Source: Pseudopyrenochaeta lycopersici
Lineage: Eukaryota > Ascomycota > Dothideomycetes > Pleosporales > Pseudopyrenochaetaceae
Length of the DNA stretch: 64,000 nt
NCBI GenBank assembly: GCA_003313425.1
Contig: NHZP01000020.1
Coordinates: forward strand, 558,001 to 622,000
Direction of reading: 5' to 3'
Shown one piece after another: positions 1 to 10,453 of the stretch. A program made the translations under genes and the position numbers. The notes beneath the pieces were generated by a model that saw only the letters and a program-made list of their open reading frames with translations, was not told the origin of the DNA and did not search any database. Numbering within the stretch: the first letter of the stretch is position 1; each line of letters opens with the position of its first letter.

Positions 1-30
1 ACAGACGCGCTGGCGGCAGGCTCCAGCGCC

Positions 31-38
31 TATAAAAG
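31..38 (+). promoter_or_regulatory. TATA box upstream of the TBP gene
   Basis: A textbook TATAAAAG element lies about 630 bp upstream of the TATA-binding protein start codon. It is followed by pyrimidine-rich DNA (about 45-120) and GC-rich sequence without a convincing ORF. This suggests a long 5' leader. The position fits a core promoter, but the transcription start is not visible. Confidence 0.5.
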
Positions 39-666
39 CCGGGCCTCCCTCCCTCCCTCAAAACCCTTTTGGCCTTTGCTCTCGATCGCCGCCTGACATC
101 AACCTCCCCCGCACTCGACCACGCCGCAGCCCGAAAACACTGCTTTTCCACTGCGCGCTCACTAATACTGCGCTCCGGGACTATTGTGTGCTAATTTCGC
201 ACATTTCCGCTCTCTCAGAGGTTCAAGGCAATTTTTGCGACGGCGCTAGCCTCTTTCGCTTGCGACAGCCTGACGAGCAGCCTCCACCACCAGTCGCACC
301 CACCGACTCACCCCGCCAAAGGCTTGCTGGCTTCGCTTTTGGCCTCTCCACCTCCTCTCCACTAACCCACTGTCGTCCGCGACAGCATCCGAGTCATCGC
401 CGCGACTCTTGTCAGCGTTTGCGAGGGACACATTCGCTTGTAGCTCTCCTGCGTCCGGTACGGTCTCCACCTTACCCCCCAGAACAGCTCCGTATCCAAG
501 CGTCGACCGACCTCGCACTATACTCGCGATCTCGTAGTCCGCCCACCTTGACCGTCGCTGCCGTCCAAAGAACGTAGTCTGACCCGCGCAGTCTGTCAAG
601 ACATCTAGACCTCTCCTCCCTTGAACGAGCTCATCACTCGGAATACCATCCTCAATTCATATCATC

Positions 667-1523
667 ATGGATCCCAACTCTCTGAACTCGCATCCGTCCA
701 CCGCCGCTCAGGCCAAGACGGTAAGCTAAAGTGATGTTTGTACCCTTCCAAATCCTTCTAACGTTCGCTCTCAGTTCGTGGCACCGGGCTCCCTCGCGTT
801 CCCCAACAGCGGGGACCTGACCCCACCGTCCTCTGAGAAGAACGCGCAACAGGATGCCAACAACGCGAACGGCGTTGCCACCCCTGCGGCTACTCCCGAT
901 ACACAGAACGGCCAAGTGCCCTCTGGCATCGTGCCCACCCTCCAGAACATCGTGGCTACCGTCAACCTCTCCGCTCGCCTCGACCTCAAGACCATCGCCC
1001 TGCACGCTCGCAACGCTGAGTACAATCCCAAGCGTTTTGCTGCCGTCATCATGCGTATTCGTGAGCCCAAGACGACGGCCTTGGTCTTTGCGAGTGGAAA
1101 GATGGTTGTGACTGGTGCCAAGTCTGAAGATGATAGCCGCCTTGCTTCCCGCAAATATGCGCGGATTATCCAGAAGCTGGGGTTCAACGCAAAGTTCACC
1201 GTACGTTGTGCCAGACTAACCATGTGACCATGCTTGACCTATGCTAACAACCCAAATAGGACTTCAAGATCCAGAACATTGTTGGCTCTTGCGACATCAA
1301 GTTCCCCATTCGCTTGGAGGGACTTGCCTCGCGCCATCATACTTTCTCGTCCTACGAGCCTGAACTGTTCCCTGGTCTCATCTACCGCATGATGAAGCCT
1401 AAGATCGTCTTGCTCATCTTCGTCAGCGGCAAGATCGTTCTCACTGGTGCCAAGGTCCGTGAGGAGATCTACCAGGCTTTCGAGCTCATCTACCCTGTCT
1501 TGTCGGACTTCCGCAAGTCTTGA
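667..1523 (+). CDS. TATA-box-binding protein (TBP)
   Basis: General transcription factor that binds the TATA element and nucleates pre-initiation complexes for RNA polymerases I, II and III in the nucleus. Three exons: 667-720, 775-1200 and 1260-1523, giving 247 aa. Both introns have GT-AG borders, and the second has a CTAAC branch site. The N-terminal ~65 residues are variable and rich in Asn, Pro and Ala. The C-terminal ~180 residues are the saddle, made of two direct repeats. Each repeat carries the family signatures: [27 protein letters not shown] in repeat 1 and [21 protein letters not shown] in repeat 2, each followed by [19 protein letters not shown] or [19 protein letters not shown]. 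The start is the first ATG of a short 18-codon exon; the reading frame is kept across both splices. A TATA box lies far upstream at 31-38. Very high conservation makes the assignment secure. Confidence 0.97.
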
Positions 1524-2352
1524 GCATCTCCCAGAGCTTCGACGAGCCATTATAACAGCCACCTTCTGGCGCTATGGCCCTGACTCGAGCTCTTCGTTTC
1601 ATACCTGTTATCTTTTGCGGCATTGCATGGTGTTACGGTGGGCGGTTCTATTTTCTCAGGCTCTTTCAAAATTCCCCAGATTCTCTCGACACGATTAGAC
1701 ATCTGTACTTGGGGTGGGGAGCTCTTGCTTCCAGTAATCATATTCACAGAGGCTTTCTTCTTTTTTTTTTTTTTTTTAGCCAAGTACGATTACGCTGGTG
1801 AGTATGGTTGCGAGCGGGGATGATATTGAGATTGATCAAACGAGGATGGATGCGACGGCGCGTTGATGATGTGCGAGCGTAAAAGTTCGCACAGAGAACT
1901 CACATTGGCTGCCGTTATGATGCCAGAGTTCTCATTGATTTTGCTTTTCAAGCAGCTTTATCGTGGATTCTTATACTCTACTCTCCTTGAGTGGAATAGG
2001 CTAGGAACGAATATCACCACGATAACATAAAATTTGGTCTTGACAACTGCATGTGATTGTGATGAACGTTTGCTTTCTAAATAATATTATAAGTTAAACT
2101 CCCAAATCGGGTGCGTCTCACGAGCCATTACGACTCCGGTCTGTATCCTTCAGATGATCGGTGAGGAGGTGTTCAGTGTCTCACCGGCGCTGTGAGAACG
2201 GCAGCCCGCTTGTGATGACGACTTCAGTCCTGCCTTGGCCCGCTTCTGAGCTGTGTTTTGCTCGTGGCTGATTACTCGGTATTACTGCAGCTTACGCTGA
2301 GCGTGGCTTGTTGTAGTGTGTTTTGTTTCAATCCCTTCATATCCTCTGACAT
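1524..2352. other. Intergenic, 3' flanks of TBP and DLT1
   Basis: Convergent 3' ends. The only notable feature is a T17 homopolymer at about 1761-1777 in the presumed TBP 3' UTR. Short ORFs here show no protein-like character. Confidence 0.6.
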
Positions 2353-3741
2353 TCATCCTCCATCAATGTGATACTGGTATGGCAACTCTCCTAGGCTAGG
2401 GTTCAAGTGCAAGCGTATAATCGACTGTGCAGACCTCAACGAGCTGGACGAAGAATTTGGCAACATGGTCGAGGGCCTGCGTTGCTGTGGCGAGTGATGC
2501 ATCACTGAGCCTGTGTCTGATGGCGACCGCAGTGAGCGCTCAGACGGCGTGCGTGGCGTTGCGAACACGAAGCTACGTTGCCTTTGGCGCGACGGCGCTG
2601 TTCGCAGTGTCTGCGGACTATGTGTTCCTTCCCCACTGCTCAGGCTGTCGCTTTCGCTGTACGAGGAAGCCGAGCGCTGACGATCGAGCTGTGGCGTGCG
2701 GTAGGGTCGGGGCGAGTGCGAGGAGCTAGACATACTCGACGCATCTGACTCTGTTGGCGCGAGACTGCGCGTATCAGATGCTACGCTTTGTGCGCGCGCG
2801 TCTTCTATGACCATAGGGTCGATCTCCGTCATGCCGTTCAGTATGTCTGCGAATACGGCCATTATGTCTCTGAACTCGGTCTCGGTGAGGGGTTCGGTGG
2901 AAAAGCGTGCGTGTTCGTATTGAGCAAGAAATGTAGGGCCGAGGCTTGGGGGATTCAGTAGTCCGAATTCTGCAAGTCGGGCGAGGTACTCGCGAAGGCC
3001 CATTGCTCGTGGGCGCTGGAGAAGTGTGACAATCTGCGCATCCGGGAGAGGCGGTGCGTTGTCTGGGTATTGCAAGAATCCGTCCTCGACCGCGGGGTCA
3101 GGAGGTGCAAGAGAGACGGCTTTCGCCTCGATCAGGTTGGGCAATTCGCAAATAACGCCCCAGAACTGTAAATTTGGGAGGTCTGGAGATGAGGGGGACG
3201 CCCAGCCAGGATGGGAAATCTGACCCCATGGCGGAGACTTCGCACACACATGGATAATTGTCGCATCGGGAGCGTGGTAGGAGCCTTTCTTCTGATGGGT
3301 ATTGCTTTTCTCCCTCTCCTTATTCTTCTTACTATCCGCCGTGTCTGGCCTTGTTCGCTCATCCTCTTCTTCAACACAGCCAATCTCTCCCCTGACATCT
3401 CTGGGTCTGCTGTCCCACGCCAAAATCGCGCTCCTCCTCAGATGCTTGACCACCATCCTGCGCACCCCCTTGCCAACCTCTCCCTCTTCAACTGGCACAT
3501 AGCCCTTTGGAATTGCCTGCAGCACTGTCCTATTTGTGTAGATCCTTGTCGAGTATATCAACAGCACGATGAGAAACGTGAGCAGATACACGCCGCCAAT
3601 AACGAAGAGTTTCTGGATCTCGCGGGTCTTGATCGACTGATAGATTGTGTCGCCAGGGGCTATGGCGAGCAGAAGGAGGAGGATAATGAGAAGGGTCGTG
3701 TATGTTGTCGAGTACCAGATGCGGAAAAGGGGGATACGCAT
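2353..3741 (-). CDS. DLT1-like membrane protein (defect at low temperature)
   Basis: A 462-aa single-exon reading frame. Two N-terminal transmembrane segments are visible (about residues 13-30 and 45-63). They are followed by a conserved cytosolic region with the motif around WGQISHPGW, a downstream FWGVICELPNLIEAKA-like stretch and a REYLARLAEFGLLNPP-like block. The last ~150 residues are Ser/Arg/Pro-rich and low in complexity. This layout is that of fungal DLT1, named from a yeast low-temperature growth defect; its biochemical role is not established. Residues about 120-165 (acidic and Lys-rich) interrupt the conserved part and could contain an unrecognised intron, but the frame stays open. 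The start is the first ATG before the first membrane helix. Confidence 0.85.
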   Translation of the reverse strand: MRIPLFRIWYSTTYTTLLIILLLLLAIAPGDTIYQSIKTREIQKLFVIGGVYLLTFLIVLLIYSTRIYTNRTVLQAIPKGYVPVEEGEVGKGVRRMVVKHLRRSAILAWDSRPRDVRGEIGCVEEEDERTRPDTADSKKNKEREKSNTHQKKGSYHAPDATIIHVCAKSPPWGQISHPGWASPSSPDLPNLQFWGVICELPNLIEAKAVSLAPPDPAVEDGFLQYPDNAPPLPDAQIVTLLQRPRAMGLREYLARLAEFGLLNPPSLGPTFLAQYEHARFSTEPLTETEFRDIMAVFADILNGMTEIDPMVIEDARAQSVASDTRSLAPTESDASSMSSSSHSPRPYRTPQLDRQRSASSYSESDSLSSGEGTHSPQTLRTAPSRQRQRSFVFATPRTPSERSLRSPSDTGSVMHHSPQQRRPSTMLPNSSSSSLRSAQSIIRLHLNPSLGELPYQYHIDGG

Positions 3742-4436
3742 GGCGACGGTCTGTTTAGGGCGACAAATAAGGAATGCATCGGGCGATTAGAAATTATGGG
3801 TTCTGAGGCTGGTATTACATGGCTGTTCGTGGCGTGGGTGGAGTGTCCAGGAGGAGCTCGTGTGGTGAATTGAGAGTTGGAAGGCGCCAAGCCACTGACG
3901 CATGTACGCACGACCCATGGGTTCAACGGAGCTTTCATCCTACGACCTCACTGCTGTAGTCTATCAATAATGAAATAGATCTGACGTGATAATTGGTCAT
4001 ATTCGATTACATTTACCTTACCGTATTCAATGCTAAATCAATCCTGGAGTTCTACTTGTCAGCTTACTATGCCCGATTCTCGGAAACATTGTGTTTCAAT
4101 GGTGCACACGCCACTATATATCTTTCACCATCTGAGCGAGGGCGAATGTTCTGATTTCCCATAGTAATGCCATGTGCCGGCCACAAGACTGTTTCGAATT
4201 GTAGTATTGGTTCGGTCACCTGTTTACCGCCAAGCGTTACATACCGAACAGTCTGAGACACATCATGATGCAAATCGCTCGCCTGCATACAACTGGAGCT
4301 TTTATAGTCAATAGGTCTACTACTGAAACGCAGACTGTCCGCAATTATAGCGCCGCCCTAGCGGCAAGTATATCTCTCTCAGCAATGGCTAGAATGTTTC
4401 CTATCATCCTCTCTTCCTATCGCACTGCTGAAAGAC
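3742..4436. other. Divergent intergenic region, DLT1 / GH47
   Basis: Shared upstream region of two divergent genes (DLT1 on minus, mannosidase on plus). I see no coding potential that I can support and no clear core-promoter element. Confidence 0.6.
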
Positions 4437-6296
4437 ATGCTCTCGATGCATGGTCGTAAAGGTTCCTTTGGGTATTCGCCCTCCAGGTCGCGTGTAGGCG
4501 TTCGGTGGACTGGACTGCTTACTCTTGTCTTTGTGTCTTTGTGTCTTCTTTATCGCTCGCGCGGCACGTTGTGGATTCTTCCAATTCCCGAAGGCGTTCC
4601 TTCAAGTCAATCCTCTTGTCCTACAACCCCTCCACACCCTGCTCTAAAATTACCTCCAAGTGGACATTTTCGATGGAGAGATGTCGCTCAGCATTACCCG
4701 GTAGATGATTTCGCACAGCTCCCGACAGAGAACGTGAAGATTCTACCAAAAATACAATATAACTTCAGTGAAGAAGACCGGCCATTGTACCGCGAAGTCG
4801 AGCGCAGACGCAGACAAGCTGCTGTAAAAGCAACATTTCAGCGGTCCTGGAAAGCATATCGTGAACAGGCATGGAAGCAAGATGAGCTCCTCCCAATCTC
4901 AGGCGGTTCGAAAACCACATTCGGTGGCTGGGGTGCGACGCTTGTGGACAGCCTCGACTCACTTTGGATTATGGATATGAAGGAAGAATTTGACCAGGCT
5001 GTTACTGCGGTCACGGAGATTGCCTTCGCGCCTGGAGAAGGTAAAGTTAATATGTTCGAGACGACGATAAGATACCTAGGAGGACTGCTTGCGGCATACG
5101 ATTTGACGGACTGTAAAGATGCAAGGTTGCTGCAGAAGGCGACAGAGTTAGGTGACATGATCTACTCAAGCTTTGACACACCAAATCGGATGCCGATTAC
5201 AAGGTGGAGTGGGAAGATGGCGGCGAGCGGACTACTGCAAGAGGCTGCACAACAGGGTATTTTGGCGGAGCTGGCGTCGTTTAGTATGGAGTTCACTAGG
5301 TTGTCTCAACTCACGGGCGATATGCGATACTACGACGCCGTGACACGGGTCACCGATGTTCTAGAATTGCAGCAGAACTCCACGAGAATTCCTGGGTTAT
5401 GGCCAGTGGGCGTCAATGTCCAGGACCACGATCTTACGAAAGACACCTTCTTCAGCCTCGGCACTATGGCAGACTCTGCATACGAATATCTTCCAAAGAC
5501 ATACCAACTCCTCCACGGCAACAAAGCTGCTACCCAATATAGGGCAATGTATGAGTCCGCAGTGGACGCCGCAATTGAACACCTGCTCTTTCGCCCCATC
5601 ACACCCAATAATGCAGACATTCTCACGCCAACATCCGCGCGTGTGCAACCAGACGGCTCCATCGTTCGAGACCACACAATCCAACATCTCGCCTGCTTTA
5701 CAGGCGGCATGTTCGCCCTTGGATCCAAACTCTTCGAAAGTCCTCAGCATCTCGACTACGCCCGTAGGGTGACAGAGTCCTGTATATGGGCGTATACCAG
5801 CGCTCCCAACTCCATCATGCCAGAAACCTTCACGATGCTAGCATGTTCATCTTCTCACCCCTCTCACAATGCCGATGACTGCACATTCGACCCCAACGTA
5901 TGGCCGACCCAGCAATTCCCCGGTTTTGAAAGGGTCCTCGATGCGCGTTACGTCCTGCGCCCCGAGGCCATCGAAAGTGTCTTCTACATGTATCGCATCA
6001 CGGGCGAGCAGAGGTACCAAGACATAGCCTGGGACATGTTCCAAGCCATCGAACGGCATACTAGAACTGCACTGGCCAATGCAGCGATCCAGGACGTGAC
6101 ACTCAAGATCGACAGAGACGGCAACGGGGGAACAGAAAGTGGAAGCAAAGAATTGCCAAAGGATAACAGTATGGAGTCGTTTTGGCTTGCAGAGACATTG
6201 AAGTACTTTTACCTTGTATTCAGTGCGCCTGAGCTGGTTAGTTTGGACGAGTGGGTGTTTAATACTGAGGCACATCCATTCAGACTGGGTGTTTGA
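4437..6296 (+). CDS. Class I alpha-1,2-mannosidase, GH47
   Basis: Trims alpha-1,2-linked mannose from N-glycans in the ER or Golgi lumen. The 619-aa protein is a type II membrane protein: a short basic N-terminus, one hydrophobic anchor (about residues 23-40), a stem, then the (alpha/alpha)7 catalytic domain from about residue 110. Visible GH47 signatures are FGGWGATLVDSLDSLWIM, FETTIRYLGGLLAAYDL (with the Glu expected as a catalytic acid), SLGTMADSAYEYLPK, the paired cysteines in HLACFTGG and TESCIW, LRPEAIESVFYMYR, and the C-terminal FNTEAHP whose Thr binds calcium. The length fits the family. No introns are needed. A second ATG three codons downstream is an equally possible start. ER-type (MNS1) and Golgi-type enzymes cannot be told apart here. 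Confidence 0.95.
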   Translation: MLSMHGRKGSFGYSPSRSRVGVRWTGLLTLVFVSLCLLYRSRGTLWILPIPEGVPSSQSSCPTTPPHPALKLPPSGHFRWRDVAQHYPVDDFAQLPTENVKILPKIQYNFSEEDRPLYREVERRRRQAAVKATFQRSWKAYREQAWKQDELLPISGGSKTTFGGWGATLVDSLDSLWIMDMKEEFDQAVTAVTEIAFAPGEGKVNMFETTIRYLGGLLAAYDLTDCKDARLLQKATELGDMIYSSFDTPNRMPITRWSGKMAASGLLQEAAQQGILAELASFSMEFTRLSQLTGDMRYYDAVTRVTDVLELQQNSTRIPGLWPVGVNVQDHDLTKDTFFSLGTMADSAYEYLPKTYQLLHGNKAATQYRAMYESAVDAAIEHLLFRPITPNNADILTPTSARVQPDGSIVRDHTIQHLACFTGGMFALGSKLFESPQHLDYARRVTESCIWAYTSAPNSIMPETFTMLACSSSHPSHNADDCTFDPNVWPTQQFPGFERVLDARYVLRPEAIESVFYMYRITGEQRYQDIAWDMFQAIERHTRTALANAAIQDVTLKIDRDGNGGTESGSKELPKDNSMESFWLAETLKYFYLVFSAPELVSLDEWVFNTEAHPFRLGV

Positions 6297-7453
6297 TGTG
6301 CGGATACCCAGCGAAGCATTGTTTGGCGTTATTTGGATTTTCATGCATCGCATGGAGTTTTGCTTCCTCGATGAATTGGAATTAGCAGTGGGTTGGAAGG
6401 AATTACCCTGCTTTGATACCTTTACTACGGCATCTGTTGCGCGAAGATGGAACAGGAATGAACAACATGAATCATAAATTTTATGCTCTCAAGTGCAATG
6501 GCAGCCCTTACAGACAGCGTTCAACTGGGAGGGATGCAATTTACGAATATGGCCAGGAGCCTGGTCTCGACGGGCTTGTTCCTCTGTAGCCGTTGACGGA
6601 TAGATTGCGGTTACGCATGTCGTTGTTGGTGGCGTAGTCAATCGGGCACTTTCGCATCCGCGCTAGCGATCGAGTATTAGAGTAAACACTGCATTTAATG
6701 TATATTCACAATTAGGCCGATAAGCGCTTGTTCTATAGGTTCAGGCATTGAATCGGTTCTTGTTTGCATATAAATCCAGCACACACCTGTCCTGGCCTTC
6801 AAGCGTGCATTGTTCCACAGAGAACTGGACAAGTGACGCAATCACGAGACCACCAACTGCTGCGGGTTATACAGGGCGGTTGCTATCTCTTCCGTCTTCC
6901 GTTGCGGCCAACTCAGTCCGAATCCTTCGCCCGGTTTTAAGTTCCGAGATTCTGCACTCCTTCCCGTCGGTCGACGACTATACTTAAATGTGCTAGACAT
7001 AACCGCCTTCGCCGCGATACGCAAATCTCCACCCCTGGCCCCACCGTTCTGTCTCCCCATTTGGCGCTAAACAGATCACTCGCGCAGCGCGGGAGGCGCA
7101 GCACTTTCTGTGATTCGCAGCGGACATCGGCCCGTTAGATTCAGAGCGGGCGGTTCAAGCGGTTCCCTGCGGCGAGCTAGTGGGTCAGTTGTCTAGGAGG
7201 GGTGAGCGGGCTTGCATAGACAAGTTGTGGTGGGCGAACTATTCATACTTTATACCCGAACAAGCGTACAGCCAGGACCCAGCATGTCTGTAAAGTTAGT
7301 ACTCCCCCCTCTCGTCTTCTCTTCCTGTTGTCCTTTCCCCAAGTAGAGGTAGAAGTCGCTGCTAAGATCGACACCCCTCTTGCCCCGCGGAATCACATGT
7401 AGCATAGGATAACCTGAGTTCACGGCGTTACGAAGTGCATCGGCCATTTGGAG
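6297..7453. other. Intergenic region, no gene seen
   Basis: 3' end of the mannosidase gene and promoter of the WBP2-like gene. Only short overlapping ORFs in several frames occur, with no recognisable protein, tRNA or repeat. Confidence 0.6.
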
Positions 7454-8359
7454 ATGAAGACAGCAAAGGAGAAGATGGGGAAGAAAAAGACTGACGGCAA
7501 GAACAGCTGGGTGATGCTCGCTGAGAGCGGCGGCTACACACCCCTACCCGGCGAGCAGACTCTATACCAGTCTCCGCCACGAACCACGCTCTCTTTGCAG
7601 ACTAGCCATCGAAATACACCTAGCGAGTCATATTCACAGCAATGCAAATCTGGCGTTGTATATCTTACGAATCGACGGGTACGTCGGTCCTTCTTATACC
7701 CTGACAGCCCCGTCAAAACGTTGTGCATATTAGCTGACGTCGGTCTTTAGATAATCTATCTCCCCGTCTCGCCAACACCAGCGCTCCAGTCCTTTGCCGT
7801 CCCCATCCTTAACGTCGCAGACTCCCGCGTAACAGCGCCATGGTTCGGTGCCAACAAATGGGAAGCTGTTGTGCAGCCGGTCCCTGGCGGCGGCATACCA
7901 CCACAGCACGCCGAGCTTGAACTCGTCATGGAGTTCAAGGAAGGCGGTGCATTCGACTTTTCAAGTACATTTGAGCGCTTGAAGGAGCGTCTTCGACAAG
8001 CTGTCGATTTAGCGAGGGAAAATGGGGCGGATGGTGAGGATGGAAGCAGAGGCACCGGAGGCCTGAATCTGAACAATGTGCATTTGGAGGACCTCCCAGC
8101 ATATGAGGAGAGCAGACAGCATACAAGAGTACCTGATCCGCTGCCTAGTCCGCCATTGGACGGGCCTGGTGTGCGTGGTGGGAGCGCCGACGGCCCTGTT
8201 ATTGCTGCGCCGGAGCCGTTGAGTCCACAGCGATCGAGCACACTGTCAAGTCCGCGAGAACCGACTTTTCAGCCTCCATCTGAGCCGCCGCCGGGATATG
8301 AAGAGGTCCAGAGGACGAGCATCGTAGATGAGCTGGAGCGGAGGGTACGCGCTGAGTGA
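7454..8359 (+). CDS. WBP2-like GRAM-domain protein with PY motifs
   Basis: Two exons (7454-7678 and 7751-8359) give about 277 aa. Residues ~15-130 match the GRAM/PH-like domain of WW-domain-binding protein 2 homologues: NSWVMLAESGG, LPGEQTLYQSPPRT, GVVYLTNRR across the splice, SFAVPILNVADSRVTAPWFG and the hallmark EGGAFDFSSTFERLKERL. The C-terminal half is disordered and Pro-rich, with PPGYEE and LPAYEE motifs of the kind bound by WW domains such as those of Nedd4/Rsp5 ubiquitin ligases. A role as a membrane-associated adaptor is therefore inferred. The intron (7679-7750) starts GTACGT and keeps phase 0. The start is uncertain: ATGs at 7454 and 7475 both precede the conserved SWVML, and a small upstream exon cannot be excluded. 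Confidence 0.85.
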
Positions 8360-8633
8360 ATAGAGGTCTACAGTAACCGGAGGTCGCGATGAGCCTACTT
8401 TCATCCTTGAGCATGGCGTTTAGGGTGGTCGTGGTTGACTTTGCTTGGCTGCAACGATCAATTCATGGGTCTATGATACAGTTCGCCCATGACTACACAA
8501 ACTACTAGGAACTTTAATTACAGGCACAGAAAGCTAATCGAGTTTGCCAGATCTTCCCCGTACCAGAGCTGCACGGTACGTGAAACTGCATGAACACAAA
8601 TTCCTAGAGTGCTGCTTCCCCAAATTCTCGGAG

Positions 8634-8835
8634 CCTCGGCCCCAGATTAATCAACTCCGGCTCAGCCTTGTCATCGAGCAAATCCCATTAGCGGCCATGG
8701 CCGTACAAAGCGCACATGACGAGCAAAAGCCACACCTCGCATGTGAAACGCGCCGCTTTGGAGCATGTGAAAAGGTGAGAATGACGCGCCCCCACAAACT
8801 AGTCCGGATTCAGATGCTACTGAAAGATGCCTCGG
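8634..8835 (+). promoter_or_regulatory. Two CCTCGG motifs upstream of the thiolase gene
   Basis: CCTCGG occurs at 8634-8639 and 8830-8835, about 337 and 141 bp before the thiolase ATG. This hexamer is the core recognised by the fatty-acid-responsive zinc-cluster regulators FarA/FarB of Aspergillus (CTF1-type in other fungi), which control beta-oxidation genes. The sequence shows the motif; regulation by fatty acids is inferred from it. Confidence 0.5.
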
Positions 8836-8970
8836 CGATTTCGACCAGATGACCTAGTGCGCTGCTTCACCCGGCTTAAGAATGGTGCAGCTTTCATACA
8901 CTTCATCTCCTTACTTTTTCTGCTCCAGAATCCTCCTTCATCATTTCATTGACTTCTAAAAGTATCCATC

Positions 8971-10453
8971 ATGTCGAACCAGGCTCCCCAGAAAGGTATG
9001 TCATCATGGTGAAGTGTAGAGTAGTGGCGAATGGATCGGGACACAATGAGAAGTGATTTTGACGATGAGGGTCGCTGACGATTGCACAGTTCAAGACCGT
9101 CTCTCACAGGTTGAGGGCCATCTGAGCGGCGGTGCTCCAAGCAAGAAGGGCAGGTCGAGCCTGTTGGAGAAGCGTGCTGATGATGTAAGTTAGTCCATCT
9201 ACGAGTTGGCCACATTGGCGCCACAACTCGTGAAATCCGCCCCGGAATATCCAAAAGCGATTGAATGAGCTCTCACTAACTCTATATAATAGATCGTCAT
9301 AACCTGCGCGCTCCGCACACCCTTCACCAAGGGCGGAAAAGGTGGACTCAAAGACACCCAAGCGTCCGACCTTCTCCATGGCGCCTTCAAAGCCCTCATC
9401 GAGCGCTCCGGCATCGACCCCAAACTTGTCGAGGACATCGCTGTCGGCGCCGTGCTCGCTCCCGGCGGTGGTGCAACCGAGTTCCGTGCCGCTGCCCTCG
9501 CCGCTGGCTTCCCCGTCACAACTTCAGTCAAGAGCTTGAACAGGCAATGCTCCAGCGGTCTCCAGGCATGCATTGACATTGCCAATGCTATCAAGAGCGG
9601 CATGATCGAGATCGGTATTGGTGCTGGTGCGGAGAGTATGAGCACACAGTACGGCCCAAATGCCGTCAGTGAGTTCAGTGAGCTCCTCGAGTCCGACAAG
9701 GAGAGCGCAAACTGCAAGGTCCCCATGGGTGTTCTCTCCGAGAACATGGCAAAGGACAAGAACATCCCCCGCTCAGCCCAAGACGCCTTTGCCGCGTCGT
9801 CGTTCCAAAAAGCCGTCGAGGCTCAAAAGCAAGGCCTTTTCGACGAGGAAATCGCTCCTCTCACCGTCAAGTGGACAGATCCCAAGACTGATGAGGAGAA
9901 GACTATCACCGTCTCCAAGGATGACGGTGTCAGGCAAGGCATCACTGCTGAGTCACTAAGCAAGATTCGCCCTGCCTTTGCCAAAGATGGATCCATCCAC
10001 GCCGGCAACGCCAGTCAGATTTCCGATGGCGCTGCCGCCGTCCTGCTCATGAAGCGCAGCACCGCGCAACGCCTTGGCCAGAAGATCATCGGCAAGTACG
10101 TGCAAGCGTCTATTGTCGGTGTACCCCCTCTACTTATGGGTGTTGGCCCCGCCGCCGCCATCCCCGTCGTGCTGGAGAAGACCGGCTTGAACAAGGATGA
10201 CGTTGATATCTACGAGATCAACGAGGCTTTTGCTAGCCAGTGCTTGTTCTGCATCAACGAGCTCGGCCTGGATCAGAAGAAGATCAACCCCAAGGGTGGT
10301 GCTATTGCTTTCGGTCACCCGCTTGGCGTCACTGGTGCGCGACAGGTCAGCACTCTGCTCACCGAGCTGAGGAGGACAAAGAAGCAGATTGGTGTCACAT
10401 CCATGTGCGTGGGCACCGGCATGGGCATGGCTGCTGTCTGGGTTGCGGAGTAA
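8971..10453 (+). CDS. Peroxisomal 3-ketoacyl-CoA thiolase
   Basis: Catalyses the last step of fatty-acid beta-oxidation, thiolytic release of acetyl-CoA from 3-ketoacyl-CoA. Three exons (8971-8995, 9090-9184, 9293-10453) encode about 426 aa. The second exon encodes RLSQVEGHL at about residues 11-19, an exact type 2 peroxisomal targeting signal (R-L-x5-H-L). Catalytic signatures are visible: the nucleophilic Cys in LNRQCSSGLQA, NEAFASQ, the His in GHPLGVTGARQ and the second Cys in CVGTGMGMA. The first exon carries only eight codons plus one base and is easily missed, but it supplies the start before the PTS2. Two CCTCGG motifs upstream suggest fatty-acid induction. PTS2 and overall similarity favour the peroxisomal over the mitochondrial or acetoacetyl-CoA thiolase. 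Confidence 0.95.

Noticed and set aside
188..599. ORFs on both strands upstream of TBP
   Set aside because: Overlapping, GC-rich, low-complexity translations in what is probably the TBP 5' leader.
3211..3873. 220-codon ORF on plus
   Set aside because: It is antisense to the well-supported DLT1 gene, and its translation is low-complexity and unrecognisable.
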